A stretch of 64,000 nt of DNA from Thalassospiraceae bacterium LMO-JJ14 (GCA_021555105.2 CP134604.1:1116001-1180000), one strand, 5' to 3'. Numbered from the stretch's first letter, positions 27,474 to 36,020 are shown. Notes: a model not told the origin generated them from the sequence alone. Made by a program: numbers and translations.

Positions 27474-28865
27474 ATGCCGGATAATGGGATTATAGAAGAC
27501 GTTACAAAGTCCTGCCATGACGACAGCAATCGGCTTCTGGCATCGTTTGTTGCCAGCGGGGATTTCGGCGCCTTAACCGAGGAGGGATGGATATCCGCCG
27601 CTCGGCAGATTGCCGATACCGTTGCTGTCGGCTGGGCCGGCAGTGTCGAGGCGGGGGCTTCCCAGGCGGCGGAGCTTGCGCTGCTCGAATCCGCAGCACC
27701 GGCCGCACGTTTATGGGGCCGCGCCGAATCGGTCAGTGTCGCGCAAGCGGTTTTTGTGAATGCGGTTTCCGCCGCGGCATTGGATTACGATAGCGTGCAT
27801 CAGGAATCGCTGCTGCATCCAGCGGCCATTACCGTTCCCGTCGCTCTGGCCATCGGCGAGGACATAAAAGCGAGCGGCGAACAGATCGTTGCCGCGCATA
27901 TTGCCGGCTGCGAAGTCATGTGCCGGATATCGCTGGCGACGCCTCGCCAGTCGAACTGGTTCCCGGCCTCGGTCTATGGCGTATTTGGCGCAACGGCAAC
28001 GGCGTCGGCGCTGCTCGGTCTGAGCACCGAGCAAACGCTGAATGCCTTCGGTCTGGCCTTAGCCCAGACTTCCGGAACAAAACAGGCGATTGTTGAACGC
28101 GCCCTTGCGAAACGATATCAGACGGCTTTTGCCGCGCGTGCGGGTGTGCTTTCGGCGGCGCTGGCGAAGCGTGGGGTTACGGCGGCGCACCGTTTTCTTG
28201 ACGGTCCGGCGGGGCTTTTTTCGCTGTACGAGGAAGGTCAACCTGAGCAGGTGGTGGCCGGTCTGGGGCAGACATACGTCTTTCAGAACGTGACAATCAA
28301 GCTTTTCCCGACCTGCCTGTGCACCCACGTCATCATTGATGCCGTGCTGTCGCTGATGGCCGCGCACGGTTTTACCAAGGATGACGTCAGCGCGCTGAAG
28401 GTGTGTATAACGCCTTATATGAATCGCATCATCGGCGGCGACTACACGCCGGACGCCAACCCGCAGGTCGCGGCGCAGTTTTCCGCCCGTTACGCGGCGG
28501 CACGCGCGCTGTTTTCCGGCGGCGTCAAACTGGCCGATATCGAACCCGCGCAGGCGCTGGACCCGGAGGTCGTCCGCTTTGCCCGGGCATTGGATTTAAC
28601 GCTGTTCGACGATAGAGACGGCCACGTCGCGCCGTGCGAGGTGACGGTTGAGCTGAAGGGGGGGCAGACACATACGCAGCATGTACGCGATGTGCCGAAT
28701 GCCGCCGAGGGCGCGGATGCCCACGCGGTGCTCGCCGAAAAAGCCGGCGATTGCCTGACGCGCGGAGCCAGCCCGATGCAGCCGGATGCAGCGCGGCGTG
28801 TCTATGAGCGGCTGGTCGGTCTGCGGCAGGCCCCCTCGCTTGATGGTTTGTACGACGGCGCCTGA
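27474..28865 (+). CDS. MmgE/PrpD-family protein
   Basis: A protein of 463 residues of the MmgE/PrpD fold, which includes 2-methylcitrate dehydratase, cis-aconitate decarboxylase and iminodisuccinate epimerase. Family features are the helical N-terminal domain with VSAAALDYDSVHQESLLHPAAITVPVALAIGE (about 97-128), GVFGATATASALLGLSTEQTLNAFGLA near 168, and the small second domain with FPTCLCTHVIIDAVL near 284. It is divergent from the TRAP operon, so it probably acts on the acid that is imported. The product is not predictable, since the family includes isomerases, dehydratases and decarboxylases. The gap to the next SDR gene is 37 bases. Confidence 0.85.
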   Translation: MPDNGIIEDVTKSCHDDSNRLLASFVASGDFGALTEEGWISAARQIADTVAVGWAGSVEAGASQAAELALLESAAPAARLWGRAESVSVAQAVFVNAVSAAALDYDSVHQESLLHPAAITVPVALAIGEDIKASGEQIVAAHIAGCEVMCRISLATPRQSNWFPASVYGVFGATATASALLGLSTEQTLNAFGLALAQTSGTKQAIVERALAKRYQTAFAARAGVLSAALAKRGVTAAHRFLDGPAGLFSLYEEGQPEQVVAGLGQTYVFQNVTIKLFPTCLCTHVIIDAVLSLMAAHGFTKDDVSALKVCITPYMNRIIGGDYTPDANPQVAAQFSARYAAARALFSGGVKLADIEPAQALDPEVVRFARALDLTLFDDRDGHVAPCEVTVELKGGQTHTQHVRDVPNAAEGADAHAVLAEKAGDCLTRGASPMQPDAARRVYERLVGLRQAPSLDGLYDGA

Positions 28866-28902
28866 GACGGCCCATACATTATAAATAAGAGGAGAGAACA
28901 TC

Positions 28903-29688
28903 ATGGAGCGCATGCTTGAGGGGAAAACCGCCTGGATTACCGGGGCCGCCGGCGCGTTGGGCGCGGCGATCACCCGCCGTTTCGCCGCCGAGGGTGCCAG
29001 CATCGCGCTTTCCGGCCGGAACGCCATAACCCTGGCCGAGGTCGCGGACGGGCTGCCCGCCGGGACCAAATCGCAGGTTTTCGTGATGGACGTTGTCGAC
29101 CGCGATCAGGTGGATGCCACGGCGAAGGCGGTGTTCGACAGCTTCGGCGCAATCGACATTCTGGTGAACTCGACCACATGCCCGATCTTCGCCGATTTCT
29201 TCGATCTTTCCGACGATGACTGGATGGCGGTTCTGGATGCCAAGGCGCTGGGCTATATGCGCACATCGCGCGCAGCACTGCCGTTTATGCTCGAAAATGG
29301 CGGCGGCAGTATCGTCAATGTTTCAGGGCGTGGCGGCCACCAGCCGAATTCCCCTTCGCACCTGGCAGGAAGTTGTGCCAATGCTGCCGTGAATACGCTG
29401 ACCAAGGGCTTGGCGAATATTTACGGTCCGCAAGGGGTCCGCATCAATGCCATTGCGCCGGGACCGGTCCGCTCGCCGCGCTATGACAAGATTGCGGCCG
29501 CCAACGAAAAGATTTCCGGTGCCACCGGCAGCGATTCCAGAAGCGGCGCCAAGGCCGCGAACCCGCTCGGCGAGATGGCCGAGGTCGACGATATTGCTGA
29601 TGCTGCGCTGTACCTCGCTTCTGGAATGTCACGGTTTGTCACCGGTACGATCATGCAAATCGACGGCGGCGGGACGGTCTCCCTCTGA
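28903..29688 (+). CDS. Atypical short-chain dehydrogenase/reductase without the catalytic Tyr-Lys pair
   Basis: An SDR-fold protein of 261 residues. The cofactor motif TGAAGALG is at residues 13-20 and the C-terminal MQIDGGGTVSL is normal. The active site is not: the catalytic YxxxK is replaced by GSCAN (156-160, preceding AAVNTLTKGLA), and NNAG is NSTT (89-92). The Ser before it (S141) remains. It may be a pseudo-enzyme subunit, as in heteromeric SDR complexes such as BbsCD of benzylsuccinate degradation, or use a different chemistry. It follows the MmgE/PrpD gene with a strong GAGGAGAG Shine-Dalgarno, so it belongs to the same transcript. Confidence 0.82.
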   Translation: MERMLEGKTAWITGAAGALGAAITRRFAAEGASIALSGRNAITLAEVADGLPAGTKSQVFVMDVVDRDQVDATAKAVFDSFGAIDILVNSTTCPIFADFFDLSDDDWMAVLDAKALGYMRTSRAALPFMLENGGGSIVNVSGRGGHQPNSPSHLAGSCANAAVNTLTKGLANIYGPQGVRINAIAPGPVRSPRYDKIAAANEKISGATGSDSRSGAKAANPLGEMAEVDDIADAALYLASGMSRFVTGTIMQIDGGGTVSL

Positions 29689-29694
29689 ACATCG

Positions 29695-29736
29695 TCAGGG
29701 GGGATTGGTCAGGGGGGATTGATCAGGGGGGATTGA
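29695..29736. repeat. Three tandem 14-base repeats between convergent genes
   Basis: The unit TCAGGGGGGATTGR occurs three times in a row (29695-29708, 29709-29722, 29723-29736), and a partial fourth copy, TCAGGATTTG, runs into the end of the crotonase gene. The copies differ at one position. It lies between the stops of two convergent genes and is probably a slippage product. It is too short and spacer-free for CRISPR. Confidence 0.8.
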
Positions 29737-30474
29737 TCAGGATTTGTCCCTGAGTTCCAGGCGTGCCCGCGCATTCATGCGCCGAGCGATGCCCAGTCCG
29801 TCTTCGAGAGACACATTCTCACAGTCCTTGGTGAGTTCCTTGATCCAGGCGAGAATCCTCGGGTCGTGCGCCTTGATCGCCGCGGCCCACGCCTGTGCTT
29901 CGCCAAGCGCTTCTCCCACGGCAACGACTTTGCTGACAAGTCCGAGAGCGAACATGTCCTCGGCGCTATACTGCTTGCCGCTCGCCAGAAACTCGAACGC
30001 TCTGCGCGGCCCCACCCGTTTCACAAGGTTTGGCGTTACCAGTGCCGGCATGACGCCTTTCTTGATCTCCGGATACCCGAAAACCGCATTGTTCGAGGCG
30101 ATAAGGAAATCGCAGGCCAGCGCCAGACCGCAGCCGCCACCGAGCGCATAGCCTTCGACCGCCGCGAATGTCGGCTTGGTCATGCGCGGAATTGCCAGGA
30201 ACAGATCGGCCACGCGGCCTGCATGGGCGACGATCTCCGTTTCTTCCTTGAGGGCCGATGTTTCCTTAAGGTCCACGCCGGCACTGAAGGCCTTGTCGCA
30301 GCCCCCTAGTACGACGGCCTGTACCCCGGCATCATCCTCCGCGTCATGCAAGGCGACGGTGAGGGCTTCGATCAGTTCGCGTCCAAGTGCGTTGAGTTTT
30401 TCAGGGCGCGACAGCGTCAAGGTGCGGACGCCGTTGTCGTCATCAAGTCGAAGGCATGAAGACGTGCTGCTCAT
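29737..30474 (-). CDS. Enoyl-CoA hydratase/isomerase-family (crotonase) protein
   Basis: A crotonase-fold protein of 245 residues. The oxyanion-hole loops are AFSAGVDLKE (about 62-71) and ALGGGCGLALACD (110-122). Of the two hydratase glutamates, the first is replaced by Gly (G116) while the second is retained as E136 in YPEIKKG, so ordinary syn-hydration is doubtful and another crotonase reaction is possible. It starts at 30474, overlapping the upstream flavoprotein gene by ATGA, and ends the three-gene minus operon carboxyltransferase-flavoprotein-crotonase. An in-frame extension to 30540 lies in the flavoprotein and was rejected. Confidence 0.85.
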   Translation of the reverse strand: MSSTSSCLRLDDDNGVRTLTLSRPEKLNALGRELIEALTVALHDAEDDAGVQAVVLGGCDKAFSAGVDLKETSALKEETEIVAHAGRVADLFLAIPRMTKPTFAAVEGYALGGGCGLALACDFLIASNNAVFGYPEIKKGVMPALVTPNLVKRVGPRRAFEFLASGKQYSAEDMFALGLVSKVVAVGEALGEAQAWAAAIKAHDPRILAWIKELTKDCENVSLEDGLGIARRMNARARLELRDKS

Positions 30475-32063
30475 GGCGCCGGTTTCCGGCTTTCCAGTTT
30501 GCTTGCCTCGCTGGCGGCGATGCGGCCGCCGACGAAGCATTCCGCAAGATTTCCGCCACCGACATACAGATGTCCGAACACACTGCCCAACTCGCCGGCG
30601 GCATACAGCCGCGGGATCGGTTCGCCGAACGGGTTGAGGATTTCCTGCCTGACGTTATGGCGCGGCCCACCTTGCGTGTTGATGACGACCGGATAGATCT
30701 CCGCGAAATAATATGGCGGGGTTTGAATAGGCACCATGGTGTCGGGCTGTCGGCCGAACTCTTCATCGTGGCCGGCGGCGACGGCGGCATTCCAGGTTTC
30801 GAAGGTGCGCTTCAACTGGTTTGCGCCGACATTCAGCTTGGCGGCCAACTCCTCGATCGTGTCGGCTTTGATCAGGATGCCGTTCTCGACCTCTTTGAGG
30901 TTGTCCGGACTCCAGTCGTAGTGCGCATCGGCGTCGTTGTAGGCTGTGCGGCCCATGGCGTACATCTGCCGGCCGTGTTCATCGAAGATAGCATACGCCG
31001 GGATGCGCGGGAATTTCTGCCGTTTCGAATCGTACTGATCGAGGGGCCGGATACCGGTGTCGCCAGGATAGGGCGGGTATTCGTCCATGAACCGCTTGCC
31101 GTCCTGATCGACCAGTATCCACGCGATCTTGGCGAGCGATTTCTGTGACAGCGGCTTGCCCGCGTCATCGACGACACCAAGATCGGAAACGCTTTCCGGG
31201 TGCCCCGGCGTCCACATCGGCACGGCTTTCATGTACAGACCGAATGGATATTTCCCCGAAGGATCCTTCATGCCGTAGGGGCCGTGATAATGCCACATGT
31301 GCCAAAGGTCGGCGCCGACCGCCTGCGCCATGCGGATGCCGTCGCCGGTATTGCCGGCGAACGAGCCGGTCAGGACCGGCTGCGCCTGGAAATACTGTTG
31401 CTTCATTTCGTCATCGTTCTCAAAGCCGCCGCAGGTCAGGATCACCGCCTTGGCGGCATGAATCATAACGTCCTTGCCGTCGATGCGGGCCATGATGCCG
31501 CAAACCTCGCCCTGAGAATCGGTAATCAGTTTTTGCGCCGGCGCATTGTAATGAACCGGTATATTGCGTTTCTGGACATTATCTTCGAGGACCTTGAACA
31601 GCCGCCCGCCGTTTTTCGTCGCGTGGGTCGCGTGGTAGCGCGTGCCGTTCTCGAGTGCCGGTACTTCGCTGACTTCGCAATACGCCAATGCCTCGCAGCC
31701 CGGGAGCGGATAGTTGCCGAGCGCCGGCGTGACCTTGACCGTGGCGCCGTTGATCTCGGCCAACCCTCGCAGATAGGCCGGGACCTGGGTCATCCCGTCG
31801 GCAAGAACTTTGAGAATATCGTCCGGGGTTCGTCCGCCGCAGGTCGCCTTCAGATAGGCAAAGGCCTCGTCGGCGCTTTCGGAAACACGGATGCCCCCGG
31901 CGGAAACAGCGGAAAGCCCGCCCGGAAAGGGCATCTTTTCAAGGATCATGACACGGGCGCCGGCGTCCGCTGCATCAATTGCGGCGACGCCGCCGGCAGC
32001 ACCGAAGCCGACAATGACGATATCGGTTTCGATATCCCAGGCAGCAATGTTTTCAAGTTTCAT
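30471..32063 (-). CDS. FAD-dependent oxidoreductase, fumarate reductase/3-ketosteroid dehydrogenase type
   Basis: A flavoprotein of 530 residues (FAD-binding 2 fold). The N-terminal dinucleotide motif is VIVGFGAAGGVAAIDAADAG with ILEKMPFPGG, near residues 16-50. GTRYHATHATKNGGRLFKVLEDNV and AVILTCGGFENDDEM are shared with fumarate-reductase flavoproteins and ketosteroid dehydrogenases. The C-terminal LYAAGELGSVFGHLYVGGGNLAECFVGGRIAA closes the FAD site. No signal peptide or heme domain is present, so it is cytosolic. It is encoded between the carboxyltransferase and the crotonase, suggesting an alpha,beta-desaturation or enoate-type reduction of the same acyl substrate. The electron partner is unknown. 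Confidence 0.85.
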   Translation of the reverse strand: MKLENIAAWDIETDIVIVGFGAAGGVAAIDAADAGARVMILEKMPFPGGLSAVSAGGIRVSESADEAFAYLKATCGGRTPDDILKVLADGMTQVPAYLRGLAEINGATVKVTPALGNYPLPGCEALAYCEVSEVPALENGTRYHATHATKNGGRLFKVLEDNVQKRNIPVHYNAPAQKLITDSQGEVCGIMARIDGKDVMIHAAKAVILTCGGFENDDEMKQQYFQAQPVLTGSFAGNTGDGIRMAQAVGADLWHMWHYHGPYGMKDPSGKYPFGLYMKAVPMWTPGHPESVSDLGVVDDAGKPLSQKSLAKIAWILVDQDGKRFMDEYPPYPGDTGIRPLDQYDSKRQKFPRIPAYAIFDEHGRQMYAMGRTAYNDADAHYDWSPDNLKEVENGILIKADTIEELAAKLNVGANQLKRTFETWNAAVAAGHDEEFGRQPDTMVPIQTPPYYFAEIYPVVINTQGGPRHNVRQEILNPFGEPIPRLYAAGELGSVFGHLYVGGGNLAECFVGGRIAASEASKLESRKPAP

Positions 32064-32093
32064 AGGACAGGCGTTCCTGTTGGGCGTAATGGA

Positions 32094-33632
32094 TCAGGGG
32101 TCGATACGGTGCTTGAATCCGGTGGTGCGGACACTTTGTGCGCGCGCGAACGTGCTTTTGATTATGTCGCGCGTTTCGGCGGGAAGAATGACGTCATCGA
32201 TCAGCGCCATCTCCGCTGCATGGTGCGCGGCGGCGACCTCTTCGGCTTCCTTCAGATAGGCCGCGCGGGTGGCGGCCGGATCAGGCGACGCGGCAATCTT
32301 CTTGCCGTAGCTCAATTCGACACCGGCCGCAGGCCCCATCACGTCGAACTGTGCCGTCGGCCAGGCGACGATCGTGTCCGGTCCCATGGTCTTGCCGCCC
32401 ATTGCAAGATAGGCGAGGCCGATGGCCTTGCGGATAACGATCGTGGTGATCGGAACGGTCGTTGCGATCATTGTATTCAGGAACCGCGCAGCCAATGAAA
32501 CCATACGCTGATTCTCGATCTCAGGCCCAACGACGAAGCCGGGGCAGTCGGTCAGGAACACCAGGGGTATGTGATATGCGTCGCACAGCTCGACGAATTT
32601 CCGGGCCTTGCGGATGGCCTTGTCGTCCAGCGCACCGGCCCAGTGTTTCGGCTGGTTGGCGACGATCCCGACCACTTCGCCGTCGATGCGGCTCCAGGCT
32701 GTAATCAGGTTGCGGCCGTACAGTTCGCGGTAGTGGAAGAATTCCCCATTGTCGACGATCAGTCGGACCAGTTTTTCCATGTCGTAGGCGCGCCGGTGAT
32801 TGTCGGAAACGAGGGCATCGATTTCTTCGCGCCCCTCTGGCGTGTCGATCGGTGCCGGTGCCGGTTCGGCGCGCGGCGGCAGCTCGTCGCAGTTGTTGGG
32901 AAAGTAAGACAGGAATTCGCGGATAGAGCGGATGCAGTCCTGTTCGTCGCTGGCCATGTAATCGACCTGACCGGTTTCCTTGGCAGCTTTCTCGGCGCCG
33001 CCGACTTCCTCTGCGGTGACGTCGCGGCCGATGCCGACCTTAACCACAGGCGGGCCGGACATCCCCATGTATCCCGTCGGATTGACGATCGTGACGAAGT
33101 CGGACTGCATTGCCGTGAAGGACGGGCCGCCGAAGCAAGGCCCCATGAAAGCGGAGACGACGGGCGCGTGGCCGGAAAGTCTGTAGTGTTCCCGGAACCG
33201 GTCGCCGATACCGGCGGCAATGGCGCCGTTGGCTTCCTGGAAACGGCCGGCGCCGGCCTCCATCAATGCGATATAAGGTGCGTTATGCTTGGCGCAAAGT
33301 TCGCGGATGCGGCGCGTTTTCGCTTCGCCGATGCGACCGCGCGTGCCGGCCAGCACGGTGTAGTCATCGGAGGTGACGTAGACGGTGCGGCCATGAATTT
33401 TTCCGGACCCGGCGATCAAGCCGTCCGCCGGCGTGCGGTCATGAAGTGTCGGGTGCTGGCTGCGGGCCAGGATGCCGATCTCTTCGAATGTGCCGGGGTC
33501 CAGCAATAAATCGATACGCTCGCGTGCGGTTAGTTTGTTTTTTTGATGCAAAGCATCGATTTTTTCCTGACCGCCCATTTGCATAGCTTCCCGGCGGCGG
33601 CGTTCAAGCTCTTCAATCGTCGTTTTTTCCAT
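32094..33632 (-). CDS. Acyl-CoA carboxylase carboxyltransferase (beta) subunit
   Basis: A biotin-dependent carboxyltransferase of 512 residues with the two fused crotonase-like halves. The N half has KLTARERIDLLLDPGTFEEIG and the oxyanion loop GPCFGGPSF. The C half has NQPKHWAGALDDKAIRKARKFVELCDAYHIPLVFLTDCPGFVVG and MGGKTMGPDTIVAWPTAQFDVMGPAAGVEL. It transfers CO2 from carboxybiotin to an acyl-CoA such as propionyl-, methylcrotonyl- or another branched acyl-CoA. I chose ATG 33632 (MEKTTIEELERRRR) after GGGGCGAAC over the 90-base longer frame. The biotin carrier is divergent at 33846 and a biotin carboxylase lies at 59502, so the complex appears to be assembled from scattered genes. Confidence 0.9.
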   Translation of the reverse strand: MEKTTIEELERRRREAMQMGGQEKIDALHQKNKLTARERIDLLLDPGTFEEIGILARSQHPTLHDRTPADGLIAGSGKIHGRTVYVTSDDYTVLAGTRGRIGEAKTRRIRELCAKHNAPYIALMEAGAGRFQEANGAIAAGIGDRFREHYRLSGHAPVVSAFMGPCFGGPSFTAMQSDFVTIVNPTGYMGMSGPPVVKVGIGRDVTAEEVGGAEKAAKETGQVDYMASDEQDCIRSIREFLSYFPNNCDELPPRAEPAPAPIDTPEGREEIDALVSDNHRRAYDMEKLVRLIVDNGEFFHYRELYGRNLITAWSRIDGEVVGIVANQPKHWAGALDDKAIRKARKFVELCDAYHIPLVFLTDCPGFVVGPEIENQRMVSLAARFLNTMIATTVPITTIVIRKAIGLAYLAMGGKTMGPDTIVAWPTAQFDVMGPAAGVELSYGKKIAASPDPAATRAAYLKEAEEVAAAHHAAEMALIDDVILPAETRDIIKSTFARAQSVRTTGFKHRIDP

Positions 33633-33845
33633 GTTCGCCCCAAATATTCTCATCGCCCGGCGGGACTGCGGCAGTATATTAGCATTGTTTTGGCCGATAA
33701 TTCCCGAGGGCACTTGCCTCATTTTTGTTGTTTCTTATTCCATAATGTCCTAGGTCATATCAACACATTTAACGAATATTGAATCGGTTTTGATCATGAC
33801 AAGCGCATCTTCAATGCGCTGAAGAAACACGAAGGGGGCATGAAA

Positions 33846-34073
33846 ATGGCACAAATCGAGGTCTTGGCATCGGTGACCGGCTCGGTCTGGAAGATTGAAA
33901 AAAAAGTTGGCGAATCGGTCAGCGCAGGCGAGGAGATTATGATCTTGGAGTCCATGAAAATGGAAATCGGTATCGAAGCCCCTGCTGACGGAACGGTCTC
34001 TGCCATCAATGTTGCAGAACAGGATGCCGTTGATGAAGACCAGGTATTGGCGCTTATCGAAACGGCGGATTAA
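33846..34073 (+). CDS. Biotin carboxyl carrier protein (biotinyl-domain protein)
   Basis: A single biotinyl domain of 75 residues. The biotin acceptor is K38 in ESMKMEIG, with the hallmark glycine-rich loops TGSVWKIEKKVGESVSAGEE before it and APADGTVSAI after it. It swings biotin between a biotin carboxylase and the carboxyltransferase. It is divergent from the carboxyltransferase (33632) across about 210 bases. I prefer ATG 33846, with AAGGGGG seven bases before it, to the in-frame ATG 33840, which lies directly against the Shine-Dalgarno. Free carriers this short occur in a few decarboxylase and acyl-CoA carboxylase systems. Confidence 0.9.
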   Translation: MAQIEVLASVTGSVWKIEKKVGESVSAGEEIMILESMKMEIGIEAPADGTVSAINVAEQDAVDEDQVLALIETAD

Positions 34074-34151
34074 ACCTTCACGATCTGTGGGGTGGGCGTT
34101 GGCGGGCGGCACCCCTCAGGCCGCACCCTGCCGGCGCCGTCCGGTTGGGGC

Positions 34152-34649
34152 TCAGGAAAACGGCTCCACGCTCAATCCCGAATAGCATCCGTTATGATAC
34201 AAAAGCGGCCGGCCGTCGACATCGGCGAAGCGGATGGCGGCGACTTCACCGAAGAATACCGTGTGTGAGCCTGCTTCAACCGCATTGACGACACGTGCAT
34301 CGAAATTCACAAGGGCATCGCGAATGGCCGGCGCCCCCGTTTGAAGCCTGTCCCAATCGCACAGCTTGAATCTCTCCGCGCCGCTGACAGACAAGAATTT
34401 TGACGCCGTACCAAGCTGGCGTTCGTCCAGAACACTGACGCAGAAACAACCACTCTCAACGACGGCGGCATGCATTGACGCACTTTTGTTGATGCAGACC
34501 AGCAGTGTCGGCGGTTCCGCGCAGACCGAGCACACTGCTGTTGCCAGCATGCCGCGCGGCTCGTCGTTTTCCATCGTCGAGATGACGCTTACGGCCGCTG
34601 CAATATGGCGCATGCCGAGCTTGAAGTCGTCGCTAGATACCAGAGTCAT
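34152..34649 (-). CDS. Flavin reductase-like FMN-binding protein
   Basis: A 165-residue protein of the flavin reductase domain family (HpaC/HsaB-like). It has the N-terminal RHIAAAVSVISTM, MLATAVCSVCAEPPTLLVCINKSASMHAAV, the FCVSVL strand and the final HTVFFGEVAAIRFADVDGRPLLYHNGCYSGL. Such proteins reduce free FMN or FAD with NAD(P)H and feed a separate monooxygenase. The nearest candidate monooxygenase partner is the acyl-CoA dehydrogenase-fold protein at 57031, 22 kb away. The gene is read away from the acyl-CoA dehydrogenase at 34866, and the region between carries the operator-like palindrome at 34795. Confidence 0.87.
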   Translation of the reverse strand: MTLVSSDDFKLGMRHIAAAVSVISTMENDEPRGMLATAVCSVCAEPPTLLVCINKSASMHAAVVESGCFCVSVLDERQLGTASKFLSVSGAERFKLCDWDRLQTGAPAIRDALVNFDARVVNAVEAGSHTVFFGEVAAIRFADVDGRPLLYHNGCYSGLSVEPFS

Positions 34650-34766
34650 GGTTGTTTCCTGCGTGAATCATAATAGCCGCGGTTAAGGTTTGTCTCTTGC
34701 GGCACGATTTATGCGATATTGGAAAACAAATGCACTTGGCGCAAGAAAAAATGTACCCATCAAAGA

Positions 34767-34797
34767 TTGACAATTAATGCAAAAAGTAGCGTTATAT
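34767..34797 (+). promoter_or_regulatory. Possible sigma70 promoter for the 34866 operon
   Basis: TTGACA (34767-34772) is a perfect -35 hexamer and TTATAT (34792-34797) a weak -10 at 19 bases' spacing. The following palindrome (34795-34811) would cover the -10 and start site, as expected for a repressor. Confidence 0.4.
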
Positions 34798-34811
34798 ATT
34801 GATACAATATA
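34795..34811. promoter_or_regulatory. ATTGATACAAT element, copy B (perfect palindrome)
   Basis: TATATTG (34795-34801) and CAATATA (34805-34811) are perfect 7-base arms around ATA, 54 bases before the acyl-CoA dehydrogenase start. It is the best copy of the repeated element. The surrounding CGTTATAT is shared with copy C near 39017. Confidence 0.6.
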
Positions 34812-34865
34812 AGAATATTGATCTGGAACCGCGCCGCGATTCTGGATGTCCGGGCAGGAGGAAAC

Positions 34866-36020
34866 ATGGACTTTGCACAAACCGAGAGCCAAAAGGAACT
34901 CGTTGAGGCCGCACGTGAGGCATATGCCCGCAAGCTTGAGCCGTTAACCGCCGACAAATCGCCGGAAGGTGTCCGCAAGCTGCGAAAGGCAATGGCGGAA
35001 CAGGGATTGCTGGGACTGAACATGCCCACGGAATATGGCGGTCTCGGCTTGCCTCTTCTCGACACGGTGATGGTCATTCAGGCACTGCATGCCTGCTCGC
35101 CTGCTACAGGCGGTCTGGCGCACCGGACGTCGACGGGCGCTTGCGGTGCAATCGAGGCTTATGGGACAGACGAGCAGAAGGAAAAATACCTGCGCGGAAT
35201 CTCGCAGGGCGATATCGGTATTTCCATTGGTATCACCGAACCCGAAGCGGGATCGGCGGCGACGGCGATGCGGACAAGGGCGGAAGTTGTCGGTGACGAA
35301 GTCGTTATCAACGGCAGCAAGCAGTTTGTCAGCGCGGTCGATGTTAACGATTTTACCGTCTTGTATTGCCGCTTCGGCAACACCGGCAAGTCCGCCGATA
35401 TCGGTGCCGTGATCGTGCCGCACGACGCGCCGGGATTCAGCCGCTCGACCGGAACGGTAAACATGGCCGATGAGCTGTTGTTTGAATTGTACTTCGACGA
35501 CTGCCGGGTGCCGAAATCCAATATCCTGCTGGACGGCAATGCCTTCGGTAAACTGATCAGCGTCTATAACGCCGAACGACTTGGCAGTATTTCCAGGATG
35601 CTCGGCTCGGCCCAGGCGGCGTACGAATATGCGCTCGAATATTCCAAGGAGCGCCGTCAGTTCAATCGCGAGATCAGCGACTTCCAGGGCATCCAGTGGA
35701 TGCTGGCGGAAATGCGGGTCAAACTGGATGCGGCGCAACTGCTGACCTACCGGGCAGCATCCACGGCGCAGGCGACAGGCCTGCCCGATGCGCTTGAGAC
35801 CTCGATCGCCAAGGTCTTTACGGCGACGGCGGCCAAGGAAATCTGCGACGACGCAATCCAGATCATGGGTGCCAACGGATATACCAAGGAATATCCGCTT
35901 GCGCATCGCTATGCCGAAGTACGTGGCGGCTCGATCTATGGCGGCACCGTGCAGATCCACAAGAACATGATCGCCGGAAAGATTCTCGGGCGCAGTAACA
36001 GTCAGTGGAAAAAGAACTAA
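34866..36020 (+). CDS. Acyl-CoA dehydrogenase
   Basis: An FAD flavoprotein of 384 residues. It has ITEPEAGSAATAMRTRAE (about 123-140), FDDCRVPKSNIL, RRQFNREISDFQGIQW, QIMGANGYTKEYPLAHRYAEVRGGSIYGGTVQIHKNMI. The IYEGT-type Glu is Gly here (IYGGT), and E237 in YNAERLG fits the isovaleryl-CoA dehydrogenase position for the catalytic base. The start at 34866 follows GGAGGAAAC, and a frame from 34818 would add unlikely residues. It opens the operon dehydrogenase-MaoC-rhodanese-hydrolase (34866-38992) under the palindrome at 34795-34811. It introduces the double bond in an unknown, perhaps branched, acyl-CoA. Confidence 0.9.
   Translation: MDFAQTESQKELVEAAREAYARKLEPLTADKSPEGVRKLRKAMAEQGLLGLNMPTEYGGLGLPLLDTVMVIQALHACSPATGGLAHRTSTGACGAIEAYGTDEQKEKYLRGISQGDIGISIGITEPEAGSAATAMRTRAEVVGDEVVINGSKQFVSAVDVNDFTVLYCRFGNTGKSADIGAVIVPHDAPGFSRSTGTVNMADELLFELYFDDCRVPKSNILLDGNAFGKLISVYNAERLGSISRMLGSAQAAYEYALEYSKERRQFNREISDFQGIQWMLAEMRVKLDAAQLLTYRAASTAQATGLPDALETSIAKVFTATAAKEICDDAIQIMGANGYTKEYPLAHRYAEVRGGSIYGGTVQIHKNMIAGKILGRSNSQWKKN

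Noticed and set aside
29695-29736. Tandem repeats as a CRISPR array
   Set aside because: The units are contiguous, only 14 bases long, without spacers and without cas genes nearby.
31200-33509. Long plus-strand open frames (432 and 312 codons) opposite the flavoprotein and carboxyltransferase genes
   Set aside because: They overlay clear minus-strand genes with catalytic motifs, show no family motifs and are rich in Arg, His, Gly and Asp as expected of antisense frames in GC-rich DNA.
34074-34151. GGGGTG...CACCCC as a terminator between the biotin carrier and the flavin reductase
   Set aside because: The loop is 15 bases, other pairings are possible in this GC-rich stretch and there is no T tract on either strand.
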